Of a DNA stretch of 64,000 bases, positions 22,276 through 32,406 are shown piece after piece. This stretch comes from Cynocephalus volans. Its lineage: Eukaryota > Chordata > Mammalia > Dermoptera > Cynocephalidae. Position 1 is the stretch's first letter; every line of letters starts with the position of its first letter. Both the position numbers and the translations under genes were made by a program. Under the pieces are notes generated by a model. It was not told the origin of the DNA. It saw only the letters and a list, made by a program, of their open reading frames with translations, and did not search any database. The stretch lies in assembly GCF_027409185.1 (NCBI RefSeq), contig NC_084461.1:189012001-189076000 (forward strand), in the 5' to 3' direction.

Positions 22276-22444
22276 ACTCCAGGAAGTGGATAGGATTATT
22301 ATTCCCTTTTTATATATGAGGAGACTAAGGCACAAAGAGGTTAAGTCACTTTGTTGAAGGTCACACATTAAATGGTAGAGCTGGGATTCAAATCCAGGTA
22401 GCCTGTCCATGACACCTAGGCTCCAAACTGCTTTGCTATATGAA

Positions 22445-22940
22445 ATAATGAAGGCCTAAATTGGCATCTTAGAAAAATAAACTTCTCTCCTTAGTCTCAT
22501 CAAATGCAGGGCTGTAGTGAGCTTGTACCAGCGATGACTGTCTGTTTTTTGATTCAAGGGGTAAGTGAGGATTATAAAAGTCACCACCCGCAGGGGGCAA
22601 GTTGGCACAGCCTACTGAAACTGAAACTGTACCTTCCCTTTGGCCCAGCAAGGGTAAAAAGGGTGCACGTACAAGGAGAGTCATTGCAGTGGTGTTTGGA
22701 ACAAAGAATAGAAAGCCCATCAGCGTGGAATGGCTAAAATGCCTTGTAGGGTTTACCAAATGCAATGGAATAATGGAATATTCTCAGCTGTTAAATGAGA
22801 AAGAGGTAGATCTTTGTGCTAATCCCAAGGATTGTTAAGACCTGTGGTTAAGTTGAAAAACAGAAAATAAAATAAACAAGCAAGTAAATGGGCAGAATAC
22901 TTTGTATGGTATGCACCTATTTGTATTTAAAAGAAGGGAA
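22445..22940. other. Intergenic stretch, weak L1-like trace
   Basis: 22640-22870 resembles decayed L1 3' sequence (AATGGAATAATGGAATATTC), but too diverged to call. Confidence 0.3.
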
Positions 22941-22943
22941 ATA

Positions 22944-23101
22944 CAAGGGTCCTTTAAAAAGTTCATAGACACTTGGCAGAGCCTGGTGCTGATAACACCA
23001 AGGTCAAGTGTTAGCCCCCTTACAGGCCAGCTGTCAAAAAAAAATTCATGGAAATATTTGTATTATCTTTTAAATCTATTTTTCCATGAAATTTTGAAGT
23101 A

Positions 23102-23106
<5 letters not shown>
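22944..23106. mobile_element. Tc1/mariner-type MITE (Hsmar2-like), split by a SINE fragment
   Basis: Starts CAAGGGTCCTTTAAAAAGTT after TA (22942-22943) and ends GAAGTACCCTCG at 23106, next to a long (TG)n run. A truncated monomer SINE (22971-23042) sits inside, flanked by AAAAAGTTCAT-like repeats. Confidence 0.65.
22971..23042 (+). mobile_element. CYN-type SINE, truncated monomer within a MITE
   Basis: Lacks the first part of the tRNA head; GCCTGGTGCTGATAACACCA then a short A tail. Confidence 0.72.
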
Positions 23107-23143
<37 letters not shown>

Positions 23144-23191
23144 TGTTTTAAGTGTGTGTGTGTATATATATAAATATATATATATATATAT
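23107..23191 (+). repeat. (TG)n/(TA)n compound microsatellite
   Basis: Long TG run passing into TGTATATA and (TA)n, abutting the MITE end. Confidence 0.9.
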
Positions 23192-23210
23192 GCATGGAAT
23201 ATCTCTATTT

Positions 23211-23303
23211 TTTTCTTTTGATTGCTGACCAGTACCAGGAACTGAACCTTTGACCTTGGTATTACAAAGTTGTGCTCTAACCAACTGAGCTAACCAGCCA
23301 GTC
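23211..23303 (-). mobile_element. CYN-type SINE, monomer (type C)
   Basis: Antisense monomer ending CTGAGCTAACCAGCCAGTCT. Confidence 0.82.
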
Positions 23304-23516
23304 TGAAATACATCTAGATGGGACACAAAAAACTGTTGCTAGGGGATATAGGAAGGGGAAAACTTATTTACCATACACCCTTCGGACTGTTTGAAAATTT
23401 ATTTTTCCTCATTTACATATTATTACCCTTTCCAAAAAATAACAAAATAAAATGTTAGAGTATCAGTAGGAATTACTAATATTTGAATAGCGCATCATAA
23501 TTTACAGAGCACTTTT

Positions 23517-23687
23517 TTTTTTTTTTTTTTTTAAAAGATGACCGGTAAGGGGATTTTAACCCTTGACTTGGTGTTGTCAGCACCACGCTCAGCCAGTGAG
23601 CAAACCGGCCATCCCTATATGGGATCCGAACCCGTGGCCTTGGTGTTATCAGCACCACACTCTCCCGAGTGAGCCACGGGCCGGCCC
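23517..23687 (-). mobile_element. CYN-type SINE, type A dimer
   Basis: Complete; exact 15-base TSD TTACAGAGCACTTTT at 23502-23516 and 23688-23702. Confidence 0.94.
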
Positions 23688-23718
23688 TTACAGAGCACTT
23701 TTATTTGTATTGTTTTTC

Positions 23719-23790
23719 CTTTGGAGGCTGGCTGGTACAGGGATCGAACTCTGGGCCTTGGTGTTATCAGCACATGCTCTGTCTCACCCC
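23719..23790 (-). mobile_element. CYN-type SINE, truncated monomer
   Basis: GGAGGCTGGCTGGTACAGGG and GGGCCTTGGTGTTATCAGCA; head lost. Confidence 0.7.
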
Positions 23791-23806
23791 ATTTTTGAGA
23801 TGGCAG

Positions 23807-23863
23807 CACCAGAGCAGAGAAGTGGCACTAGAGCAGAGAAGTGGCACCAGAGCAGAGAAGTGG
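23807..23863 (+). repeat. 19-bp tandem repeat, three units
   Basis: Units at 23807-23825, 23826-23844 and 23845-23863 read CACCAGAGCAGAGAAGTGG; the middle one differs by one base. Confidence 0.9.
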
Positions 23864-24075
23864 CATGAGCTACCCAAGGTCTTGCGAGAGTAAGCAGCCA
23901 GTGGGAAGCCCAGCTCCAGTATGATTTAGCTGCCTTTGCTGCTCCTGGCTCACTACCCCACGTGCTGCCTTTCCTTGTTCCCCGCAGTAAGATCTCTTAC
24001 TGTCTTATTCAACCAGCAACTGCCATTCTCAAACTCTAGGCCATAAATCCTAAATCACACAGAAATAGAAAGGAG

Positions 24076-24190
24076 GGCTGACCGGTAAGCCCGGTCGCTT
24101 AGAGCATGGTGCTGATAACACTGAGGTCCAGGGTTCCATGCCTATACTGGCCAGCTGCCAAAAAAAAAAAAAAGAAAGAAAGAAAAGAAA
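24076..24190 (+). mobile_element. CYN-type SINE, monomer (type C)
   Basis: AGGGCTGACCGGTAAGCCCG start with unusual head; A-rich GAAA tail. Confidence 0.78.
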
Positions 24191-24212
24191 AAAGTAATAA
24201 GTAATAGAAAAG

Positions 24213-24308
24213 AAAGGCCATTAACTCACTTGGTTAGAGTGTGGTGCTGATAACACCAAGGTCAAGGGTTCGGATCCCCTTACCTGCTAGCTGCAAAAAA
24301 AAAAAAAA
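24213..24308 (+). mobile_element. CYN-type SINE, monomer (type C)
   Basis: AGGCCATTAACTCACTTGGT start; 22 bases after the tail of the previous copy, same strand. Confidence 0.8.
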
Positions 24309-24309
24309 G

Positions 24310-25105
24310 GCCAGTTTCAGCAGTTTCAGGAAATTTACTCCTGCCTGCCTCTCTGCCACATTTGCATTTTCTGCTGAAATGCCATATTGGCCAAATATAT
24401 GAGCAGCAGAAGCAGGTAGAACCCTTTACTCCCTCTACCACCTGCATAGAGTCAGTCGCTGTGCCTAGTAGTCACTTAATAATTTGATTTGGTAAAGACT
24501 AATTCTCGGTTTGCATATGTTTGCTTAGTTAGGCCTAAAATGGCACATACTTCCTATTTAGACCTGCTAATGGCTACCAGCCATGGGCTGGAATGATAGG
24601 GCCAACATCCAAGGCCACTCCCAATGACCCAGGCAATTCTAGGCAGTGAGGGGAGCATTGGACAACTAGTCTTCTTTACCCATGTTTCCATCATATGTGG
24701 CTTGGACAATTTTCATTCATCCCCTAGTAAAAGCTTACTTCTCTTACAGTCGATAGCTTGTGATATGACCTTGCAGGCATTCAGAAAAGTGTCCTTCTAG
24801 TTCACTAGAAGCACTGGCCAGGAAACCACAAGGGGATTTCTGAGGAACTACTCTTAGTCATCAGTCTTCTGCAGGCTTGAAAGAGGTCGGAACTGAAGCC
24901 CTATGAGAGTTGGTTTTATTCTCCTCTGATCACAGCTCTTGTTCTCTTCCGTTGCACATGTGGCTCATTTTGGCCTCAGAGGGTCAACACAGGACAAGTA
25001 CTGATGCAGCAATAAGCAATTGATAGGCTCCGGGTGTCCGGAAAATGACTCAGAAAGAAAAAATAAATAAAAATTTTTAAATTTTTTAAAAAAGAAAAAG
25101 AAAAT
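24310..25105. other. Intergenic stretch, nothing recognised
   Basis: No gene or clear repeat; moderate GC. Confidence 0.4.
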
Positions 25106-25128
25106 GACTTAGGAAATCCTGTTACTTT

Positions 25129-25273
25129 TTTTTTTTTTTTTTTTGTCTTTTTCGTGACCGGCACTCAGCCAGTGAGTGCACCAGCCATTCCTATATAGGA
25201 TCCGAACCCACGGCGGGAGTGTCACCGTGCTCCCAGCGCCGCACCCTCCCGAGTGCACCACGGGCTCGGCCCA
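25129..25273 (-). mobile_element. CYN-type SINE, type B
   Basis: Complete; exact 16-base TSD GAAATCCTGTTACTTT at 25113-25128 and 25274-25289. Confidence 0.94.
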
Positions 25274-25359
25274 GAAATCCTGTTACTTTGACTTCTAATG
25301 ATCTTGGCATGTGGGGTTTTTTCGTTATATAAACCTTTTTAAGAACTTCCTGAATATTT

Positions 25360-26045
25360 GTGTATCAGTTAGCTTTTGCTGTGTAACAAACCACCCCCAA
25401 CTTAGTAAGTGGCTTAAAACAACAAACTTTTTTTTTTTTTTTTTTTTTTTTAAAAGATGACCGGTAAAGGGATCTTAACCCTTGACTTGGTGTTGTCAGC
25501 ACCACACTCAGCCAGTGAGCGAACCGGCCATCCGTATATGGGATCCGAACCCGGGGCCTTGGTGTTATCAGCACCGCACTCTCCCGAGTGAGCCACGGGC
25601 CGGCCCCAGACTTTTTTTTTTATTAATCAAAATTCTGTGAGTTGGCTGGACATTTCTCCTGTTCTGTGATGGCTGGACTGGGGTTGGATGGTCTAGGATG
25701 GCCTCACTGGCATGTCTGGCAGTTGGCTGTATATCAGCTGGGGATGATAGGGACAACTTGACCACAGGTCTCTCATCATCCAGCAGGCTAGCCTGAACTT
25801 ATTCATATGGTGTGGGTACCAGGTTCCCAAGACAGCAACAGAAGGCAAACCCCAGGGCACAGGCACTTTTCAGGTCTATTCTTTTGTCACATTTTCTTAT
25901 GTCACATTAGCCAAAGCAAGACACATGGCCAAGCCCGGATGTGAGGGGTGGGGAAACAGACTTCATCTTTTGGTGGGATAAATTGCAAAATGACTTTGCA
26001 AAGGATGAGCATACAGGGAGGAAAGAATCAGTGGCCCTTTTCTGT
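25360..26045 (-). mobile_element. Ancient LTR-like repeat (MaLR-like), interrupted by a SINE
   Basis: GCTGTGTAACAAACCACCCC, AGTGGCTTAAAACAACAAAC, GGCCTCACTGGCATGTCTGG and GCCAAAGCAAGACACATGGC form a familiar repeat. A related copy is at 48830-49325. Exact family uncertain. Confidence 0.6.
25431..25606 (-). mobile_element. CYN-type SINE, type A dimer
   Basis: Complete antisense dimer in the LTR-like repeat; CAAACTTTTT/CAGACTTTTT flanks. Confidence 0.9.
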
Positions 26046-26049
26046 AGTC

Positions 26050-26676
26050 ACCACAATGGAGAATGCAGTATTTGAAAATTAACACACAAAATAAAATTTG
26101 TTTAAACAAGATGCCTTCTAGAATTCAGAAGAAAGTTGACAAGCCTACTTTTAATAATCTGACGACTCACAAACCTTTAGATTCTTGGTCATCACACTCA
26201 GGACTACTAGAACCATCCTGATGAAAATAGCACTAGGTATAGTTTCTGCAAACCTAGTTGTCCAGAAATGCAATTGTGTGACCTTGGGAAAGTCATCCTT
26301 ATTGTCCTTCATCGATGATGAGGGCTGTACTAGGTGTTCTCAAGTTGCAAGGGACCCTTCAGAGGTCATGTTGCAGGAAAATGAAGGGAGAACAGGCCAC
26401 ATGCCGAATGGCCCAAGCCCTGCTTGTAGAGATAAGATGTCCAGGCATGAGTCCGAATTTTGCAGCTTTCATCCAGATTTTGGCGTGGTCTATGATTTTC
26501 AACTTTCCCTTTTCGTAGGCCTGATTAAACCCTTTGATCTCATTTTATTGGGCAATATTATTTCACCACCTTACAAATACACCATTTATTCCAGGCTGAC
26601 CTTAAAAGCCTTTCCTTTCTCCTATACCTTGAAGGGCATTCATAGCTAGCAGAATCCTCAACAATACTAGATTTAA
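26050..26676. other. Intergenic stretch, nothing recognised
   Basis: A 154-codon open frame (26185-26649) has no recognisable domain and no supporting signal. Confidence 0.4.
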
Positions 26677-26689
26677 AAAGAGAGAAATA

Positions 26690-26835
26690 GGGCCGAGCCC
26701 GTGGCGCACTTGGTAGAGTGCTGCGCTGGCAGCGCGGCAACGCTCCCGCCGCGGGTTCAGATCCTATATAGGACTGACCGGTGTACTCACTGGCTGAGTG
26801 CCAGTCACGAAAAAACGACAAAAAAAAAAAAAAAG
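26690..26835 (+). mobile_element. CYN-type SINE, type B
   Basis: Complete; AAAGAGAGAAATA TSD before it and after its tail, followed by (AAAT)n to 26873. Confidence 0.92.
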
Positions 26836-27021
26836 AGAGAGAGAGAAATAAATAAATAAATAAATAAATAAATAAGGAGAGAATGTATATTGTAGGTGCT
26901 TGAAAATGTTCAAAGAAATGAAAGCTGGGAAGGGAAGAAGGAGAGAGAAGGAAGGCAAATGAATAAAAAGAATCTGTTTGCTTAGGATATTTCCTAAGCA
27001 TGTCCAACTTGGACAACTTTT

Positions 27022-27283
27022 CCAAACAGCTTTATTCAGATATAATTCACATTCTATACATCTCACCCATTTGAAGTGACAATTCAGTGGATTTTTTAGT
27101 ATATTCACAGAGTTGCCATCACCATAGTATAATTGTAGAACATTTTTTTGTAATCCCAAATGGAAACACTATACCCATGAGCAGTCACTCCCCATTTCCC
27201 CTTTTCCTCAGCCCCTGGCAATGACTAATTTACCATTAGGGTAATTTCCTTCTTTTTTTTTTTTTTTCCAATTATTTTTTGAG

Positions 27284-27340
<57 letters not shown>

Positions 27341-27636
27341 ATCTCTCTCTCTCTGTCTTTCTTTCATCTTTTTTTGACAGCTGGCCAGTGCAGGCTATTT
27401 CTTTTTATTGTGGTAAAATATATGTAACACAAAATTTATCATTTTAACCATTTTTAAATGTACGTGTTTATTTTGTTCTGAAATTAAAGTATGCAAAATA
27501 GAGAAGATGCAGTTTATACCAAAAAAAAAAAGAATTGTACACATTAAGTTCATTCACATGGTTGTAGAACCATCACCACTATCCATCTCCAGAATTTTTT
27601 CATCACCCAGAACTGAAACTCTGTACCCATGCCCAT
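27022..27636 (-). mobile_element. Old L1 fragments
   Basis: Antisense L1 wording at 27022-27245 (GCTTTATTCAGATATAATTC; CCCCTGGCAATGACTAATTT) and 27400-27636 (ATGGTTGTAGAACCATCACC), separated by a T/CT-rich tract and a SINE-tail trace at 27378-27396. Confidence 0.75.
27287..27354 (+). repeat. (CT)n microsatellite
   Basis: About 26 uninterrupted CT units, then broken CT/TCTT. Confidence 0.93.
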
Positions 27637-27935
27637 GACAACCCATTTAAACATCAACTCATTACTCTATGAATGAATTAATCCATTCATGAGGGCACAC
27701 TCCTCACAATCCAGTCACCTCACTCAAAGGCCCCGCCTTTCAAATGCCATAATCAGGTTTCACACCCTCTTTTCACTGTAACAATGGAGATCAGGTTTCC
27801 AATACATAAACTTTTTGTTGTTATTTTTGGCAGCTGAACTCTTGACTCTGGTGTTGTCAGCACCATGCTCTACCAACTGAGCTAACTGGCCAGCTCCCAA
27901 TACGTGAACTTTTGGGGGACACATTTGACCCATAG
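27637..27935 (-). mobile_element. MaLR-type LTR (MLT1 group) fragment inside L1
   Basis: ATTAATCCATTCATGAGGGC, CCAGTCACCTCACTCAAAGG, TTTTGGGGGACACATTTGAC; L1 resumes at about 27936. Confidence 0.65.
27809..27896 (-). mobile_element. CYN-type SINE, monomer (type C)
   Basis: Antisense monomer in the LTR; TSD CCAATACATAAAC / CCAATACGTGAAC. Confidence 0.85.
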
Positions 27936-28141
27936 CACCCATTAAATAATAACTCTCATTATCCCCTTCCCCCAGTCTCTGGTAACTACCATTCTACTTT
28001 CTGTTTCTATGAATCTGACTGATCTAGGTACCTTATAAAAGTGGAATCATACAGTGTTTGTTTTGTGACTGGCTTATTTCACTTAGCATAATGTCCTCAA
28101 GGTTCATCCATGTTGCAGCACGTGTCAGAATTTCCTTCCCT

Positions 28142-28238
28142 TTTTTTTGTTTTTGCAGCTGGCCAGTACTAGGATTGAACCCTGGACCTTGGTCTCATCA
28201 ACACCATGTTCTAACCAACTGAGCTAACCAGCCAGCCC
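28142..28238 (-). mobile_element. CYN-type SINE, monomer (type C)
   Basis: Antisense monomer ending GAGCTAACCAGCCAGCCC in an L1. Confidence 0.83.
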
Positions 28239-28249
28239 ACCTTTCTTTT

Positions 28250-28423
28250 TTTTTTTTTTTTTTTTTTTTAAAGATGACCGGTAAGGGGATCTTAACCCTT
28301 GACTTGGTGTTGTCAGCACCACGCTCAGCCAGTGAGCGAACCGGCCATCCGTATATGGGATCCGAACCCGGGGCCTTGGTGTTATCAACACCGCACTCTA
28401 CCGAGTGAGCCACGGGCCGGCCC
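28250..28423 (-). mobile_element. CYN-type SINE, type A dimer
   Basis: Complete; exact 15-base TSD GCCCACCTTTCTTTT at 28235-28249 and 28424-28438, overlapping the end of the preceding monomer, so it is the later insertion. Confidence 0.93.
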
Positions 28424-28499
28424 GCCCACCTTTCTTTTTAAGGCTGAATAGTATTCCACTGTATGGATATACCACTTTTAACTGGGCTATTTCATATTA

Positions 28500-29240
28500 A
28501 GCTTTGGGTTCAATTTGGTTTTTTGTAGACTGACCTCTAGTAATTGAGTAATGGACTTATTCATACTCATCTCCATCCTCTTCCAAAATGAAGTGAGGAC
28601 GGGCTGACCCCCTGTTTTCTCCATGGCCCAGGGAGAGAGAGACAAGGGGCTGTCCGGAAGGGAGGGGTAGCAAGGGGATGATGTGCCTTCTGTGTCTCCC
28701 TCAGGGCCATACCTTTCTGGCCTTTTGCACCTTAGGCCTAACGAGGCTGTGAGCATCCTGCTATTGAGGGCACCAAATGTTTTGCTCTGTGTTCTGCAGA
28801 CAGACCAGAAATGACTGAGGTGAGAGACCCACTCACAGTGGCCAAAACCAGGCTTGACTGGTGCCAACTCAGCCTGTTGGGAAAGTCCTAGGTAGCCAGG
28901 AACTGAAGAGATAGATTCAAAACTTCTCAGCCCTCAGCCAAAGCCCCGTGTTCATGAGTTCCTGCAGTTTAGGGAACAGGCTCTGTGTGCTGCACTTGAA
29001 AAGTCTGACCTGATGATTTTACAAGGATATTCACATATTGTCAGTTGTTCTTTGTCACACTGAGACCCAGGTTGGCTTCTCCTGGGTGTTCCCTACCCCG
29101 ACTCCCTTTCATTGTTTGCACTAATATTGGAGCAGAATGACCAGAAACATACAGCTATCATCACCAGCCTTTCCCACTGTTAATGACAAGGGAGTATAGA
29201 ATAACAGAACAACTAACCCTCTACTATGAATCCATCCAAT
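28500..29240. other. Intergenic stretch, nothing recognised
   Basis: Moderate-GC sequence, possibly an old LTR, but no clear family. Confidence 0.3.
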
Positions 29241-29860
29241 AAACAACAAGGGTTGATATTTACTAAGCACTTACTGTATGTCAGGCCCTCTTCTAAATAC
29301 TTTAGATAGATTATGTCATTTAATCTTCATAACTCATTCACATTATTTTTTATTGTAGTAAAATATATAACATAAAAGTTACTATTTTCAGCATTTTTAA
29401 ATGTACAATTCAGTGACATTAAGTACATTCACATTTTTGTGCAACCATTATCACCCTTATCCATCTCCAGGACTTTTTCATTACTTTAAACTGAAATCCT
29501 GTACCCATTAAACAATATTTCCCTGTTCCACCCTTTCCAGCCTCTGTAACCAATGTTCTACCTTCTTTCTCTATATAAATTTCACTACTCTAAGTACCTC
29601 AATCATACAGTTTTTGTCCTTTTATGTCTGGCTTATTTCACTCAGCATGATGTCTTCGAGGTTCATCCGTGTCATAGCATATGTCAGAATTTCCTTCCTT
29701 TTTAAGGCTGAAGAATATTCCATTCTATGCATATTGCATTCCACTCTTTCCCTGTGTTTCAGAGGAGGAAATTGAGGCACAGAAGGGGTAACTAGCTTGC
29801 CCAAGTAGCTAGCAAATAGAACAATCTGGGTTTGAACATGGGATGTTGAATTTCAGATCC
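29240..29860 (+). repeat. MIR split by an L1 fragment
   Basis: MIR 29245-29336 (ACTAAGCACTTACTGTATGT) and 29745-29860 (GAAATTGAGGCACAGAAGGG). Antisense L1 3' end between, 29337-29735 (GCTTATTTCACTCAGCATGA). Confidence 0.75.
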
Positions 29861-30136
29861 TGACACCTGTATATACTCATGTGTACAAAGACATTTACAC
29901 CAGCAGACTCCCTGCAGCAGTGGAATAGTCAAAACCCCCAAACAACCTCAGCATCTATCAGGGGGAGATGGAGTAGGTACAGGGTAATGTGCCCAAGTGG
30001 TGGAATTGTATGCAGATCTTGCAAATAACAAAGCAGCTCTATATTGATAAATTAAGGAAGGGTCTCTGAGAAAAAACAAGTTTCAAACCAGTGAGTGCGG
30101 GCTACCAACATTTAGGTTTTAAAAACGGTGGGGTCA

Positions 30137-30260
30137 GGGCCGAGCCCCTGGCGCACTCAGAAGAGTGCGGCGCTGGGAGCGCAGTGACGCTCCCGCCGCG
30201 AGTTCGGATCCTATATAGGAATGGCCGGTGCGCTCACTGGCTGAGTGCCGGTCACGAAAA
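30137..30260 (+). mobile_element. CYN-type SINE, type B
   Basis: Complete body but only five A residues as tail; GGTGGGG words flank both ends. Confidence 0.88.
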
Positions 30261-30399
30261 AGGTGGGGACAGGGGAGAAAATAACAGACAAACATGCGCA
30301 TGCGCTTGTGTGTGCCTGGACCACCTGTGGAAAAAAACAAGAAACTAACAGTGGTGATTTCCTGGGAAGGAGGATTGGAGGTTGGAAAAAAGGAGAGCT

Positions 30400-30552
30400 G
30401 GGCCGAGCCCGTGGCGCACTCGGTAGAGTGCTGCGCTGGGAGCGCGGCGACGCTCCCGCCACGGGTTCGGATCCTATATAGGACTGACCGGTGCACTCAC
30501 TGGCTGAGTGCCGGTCACGAAAAAACGACAAAAAAAAAAAAAAAAAAAAAAA
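30400..30552 (+). mobile_element. CYN-type SINE, type B
   Basis: Intact hairpin arm and long A tail; exact 12-base TSD AAAAGGAGAGCT at 30388-30399 and 30553-30564. Confidence 0.94.
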
Positions 30553-30595
30553 AAAGGAGAGCTACTATTTACTACATACCCTTTCAAACTATTTG

Positions 30596-30747
30596 GTTTT
30601 TTTTTTTTTTTTTTTTTCTTTTTCGTGACCGGCACTCAGCCAGTGAGTGTACCGGCCATTCCTATATAGGATCCGAACCCGCGGCCGCTGGGAGCGTCGC
30701 CGCGCTCCCAGCGCAGCACCCTCCCGAGTGCGCCACAGGCTCGGCCC
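30596..30747 (-). mobile_element. CYN-type SINE, type B
   Basis: Opposite orientation to the copy 44 bases to its left; exact 15-base TSD CTTTCAAACTATTTG at 30581-30595 and 30748-30762. Confidence 0.94.
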
Positions 30748-30784
30748 CTTTCAAACTATTTGAATTAACTAAATATTACTTTTT

Positions 30785-30992
30785 CTATAGTTTTATTGAG
30801 ATATACCAGACTGCACATATTCAGAGAGTATAATTTGATGAGTTCTGTCATATATGTATCTGTAAAACATGAACCACAATCAAGATCAAGATATAAACAT
30901 ATTTATCACTCCCCAAAGTTTTCCTTTTTTTTTTCCCTAAAGTTTTCTGATGCCCTTTTGGAATCCATCCCTCCCCCACCCCAGATATTACT
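30785..30992 (-). mobile_element. Old L1 3'-end fragment
   Basis: TTTTATTGAGATATACCAGA start and decayed continuation. Confidence 0.55.
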
Positions 30993-31068
30993 TTTTTGGG
31001 GGAGGGGGGTGGCTGGCCAGTACAAGGATTCAAACCCTTGACCTTGGTGTGATCAATACCATGCTCTC
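30993..31068 (-). mobile_element. CYN-type SINE, truncated monomer
   Basis: GGTGGCTGGCCAGTACAAGG and CCTTGACCTTGGTGTGATCA; TTACTTTTTT flanks both ends. Confidence 0.78.
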
Positions 31069-31545
31069 CCTTACTTTTTTTTTTAAGCCAAAAAAGTAAT
31101 AATAGCAATCCCAATATTCTTGATGGATGAATGGATAAACACAATGTAGTATAGACATAGAATAGAAAAGTGTGCAGTCTTAAAAAGGAAGGAATTTCTG
31201 ACATGTTACAACATGAATGAACCTTGAGGATATTATGCTAAGCGAAATAAGCCAGACACAAAAGGACAAATACTGTATGATTCTGCTTATATGAGGTACC
31301 TAAAGTAAGTAGTCAAATTCCTTGAGACAGAAAGTAGAATGATGCTGGGGGAAGGGGAGAATGAGGAGTTAGTGTTTAATCAGTACAGAGTTTCTGTTTT
31401 AAGTGATGAAATTTTTGGAAATAGATAGTCACAATGGTTGCACAACATTGTGCATATAGTTAATGCCACTGAACTGTACACTTAAAAATGTTTAAAATGA
31501 GGGCTGGCTGGTTAGCTTAGTTGGTTAGAACGTGGTACTGATAAC

Positions 31546-32406
31546 GTTGGAGTGAGCAGGACTGAAGCCACATTGGGACCTAAAATCGCCTGGACTGCAG
31601 GAAATGTTAAAAGACAGGTTTTTTTTCTTAGCACATATTTCTCTGAGTTCCCTCTTTTCCCATGGTTAGTTGATATTTTGAAGCTTGGTTATGGGGCAAG
31701 ACATTGTTTACATAAACATAAAGTTGTTTTCCAGTCAGCCTGGAGCTGCGGACTTGCAATGAAACACGTACTCTCCAACCAACGAAGACATGAATAAAGC
31801 TATGCTGATCCCACCCCTCCAGCGGACCGAAGATAACAACAAGGATGGGAACAGAAACCAGACAGAGCCTTGGCAAGACCTTGCACCTGGCCCCTTGCAT
31901 GGAGCCCCCACAACCCCTCCCTTCTGATTTTCATTTCCCATGTTCCATTCCCTCAACCCTCTCTTTAAAAACTCAGTAAATCTGAATCAGGGAGATCGTT
32001 TTAGTCTGGCCGTTCTCCTTCAGGTTTACTGGGGAGGTGGGTTAGCTTAACATCTCTCTTCAGGTCACTGGTATTCCTGAATAAAAGCTGGTTTCCATTT
32101 TCACCAACATTCTTTTTTTTTTTTTTTTTTTTTAGCAATTGGCCAGTATGGGGATCTGAACCCTTGACCTTGGTGTCAGAACACTGTGCTCTCACCAACT
32201 GAGCTAACAGGCCAGCCCCCATTTTCACCAACATTTGATTAGGGGTTTGTTTTGTTTGTTTTTCTCTGGGGGCAAGCAGCTGGACTTGGGTTCAGTAACT
32301 AGATTTTGGCAAGCCTAAGCCAGGAACTGAATGCCCTGGGTAACATTTTGGCAAGCCATCCAGGATTTTTGTATGGGGCAGGTAGCTGGACTTGGGCACA
32401 ATAACA
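31546..32406 (+). mobile_element. Endogenous retrovirus-type LTR with possible leader, inserted in a SINE
   Basis: About 860 bases including a nested SINE. A polyadenylation-type AATAAA (32080-32085) lies in an LTR-like context. ATTTTGGCAAGCC words (32305-32360) resemble the region after an LTR. 5-base duplication ATAAC at 31541-31545 and 32407-32411. No gag, pol or env reading frame is present. Because it interrupts a lineage-specific SINE it is younger than that SINE. Confidence 0.65.
32112..32218 (-). mobile_element. CYN-type SINE, monomer (type C)
   Basis: Exact 17-base TSD CCATTTTCACCAACATT at 32095-32111 and 32219-32235, inside the ERV-type element. Confidence 0.92.

Larger units (their letters stand above)
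20661..22440 (+). repeat. MIR element split by L1 and MER20 insertions
   Basis: MIR pieces at about 20661-20727, 21107-21155 (TTAATCTTCACAACAACCTC) and 22280-22440 (GAGGAGACTAAGGCACAAAG; GCTGGGATTCAAATCCAGGT). The intervening bases are three later insertions. Confidence 0.7.
27936..28500 (-). mobile_element. Old L1 fragment, split by two SINEs
   Basis: TTTGTGACTGGCTTATTTC, CACTTAGCATAATGTCCTCA and GAATAGTATTCCACTGTATG; interrupted at 28142-28423. Confidence 0.8.

Noticed and set aside
28487..28867. 126-codon minus-strand frame
   Set aside because: No domain, no conserved motif, no splice or promoter context; composition like the surrounding non-coding DNA.
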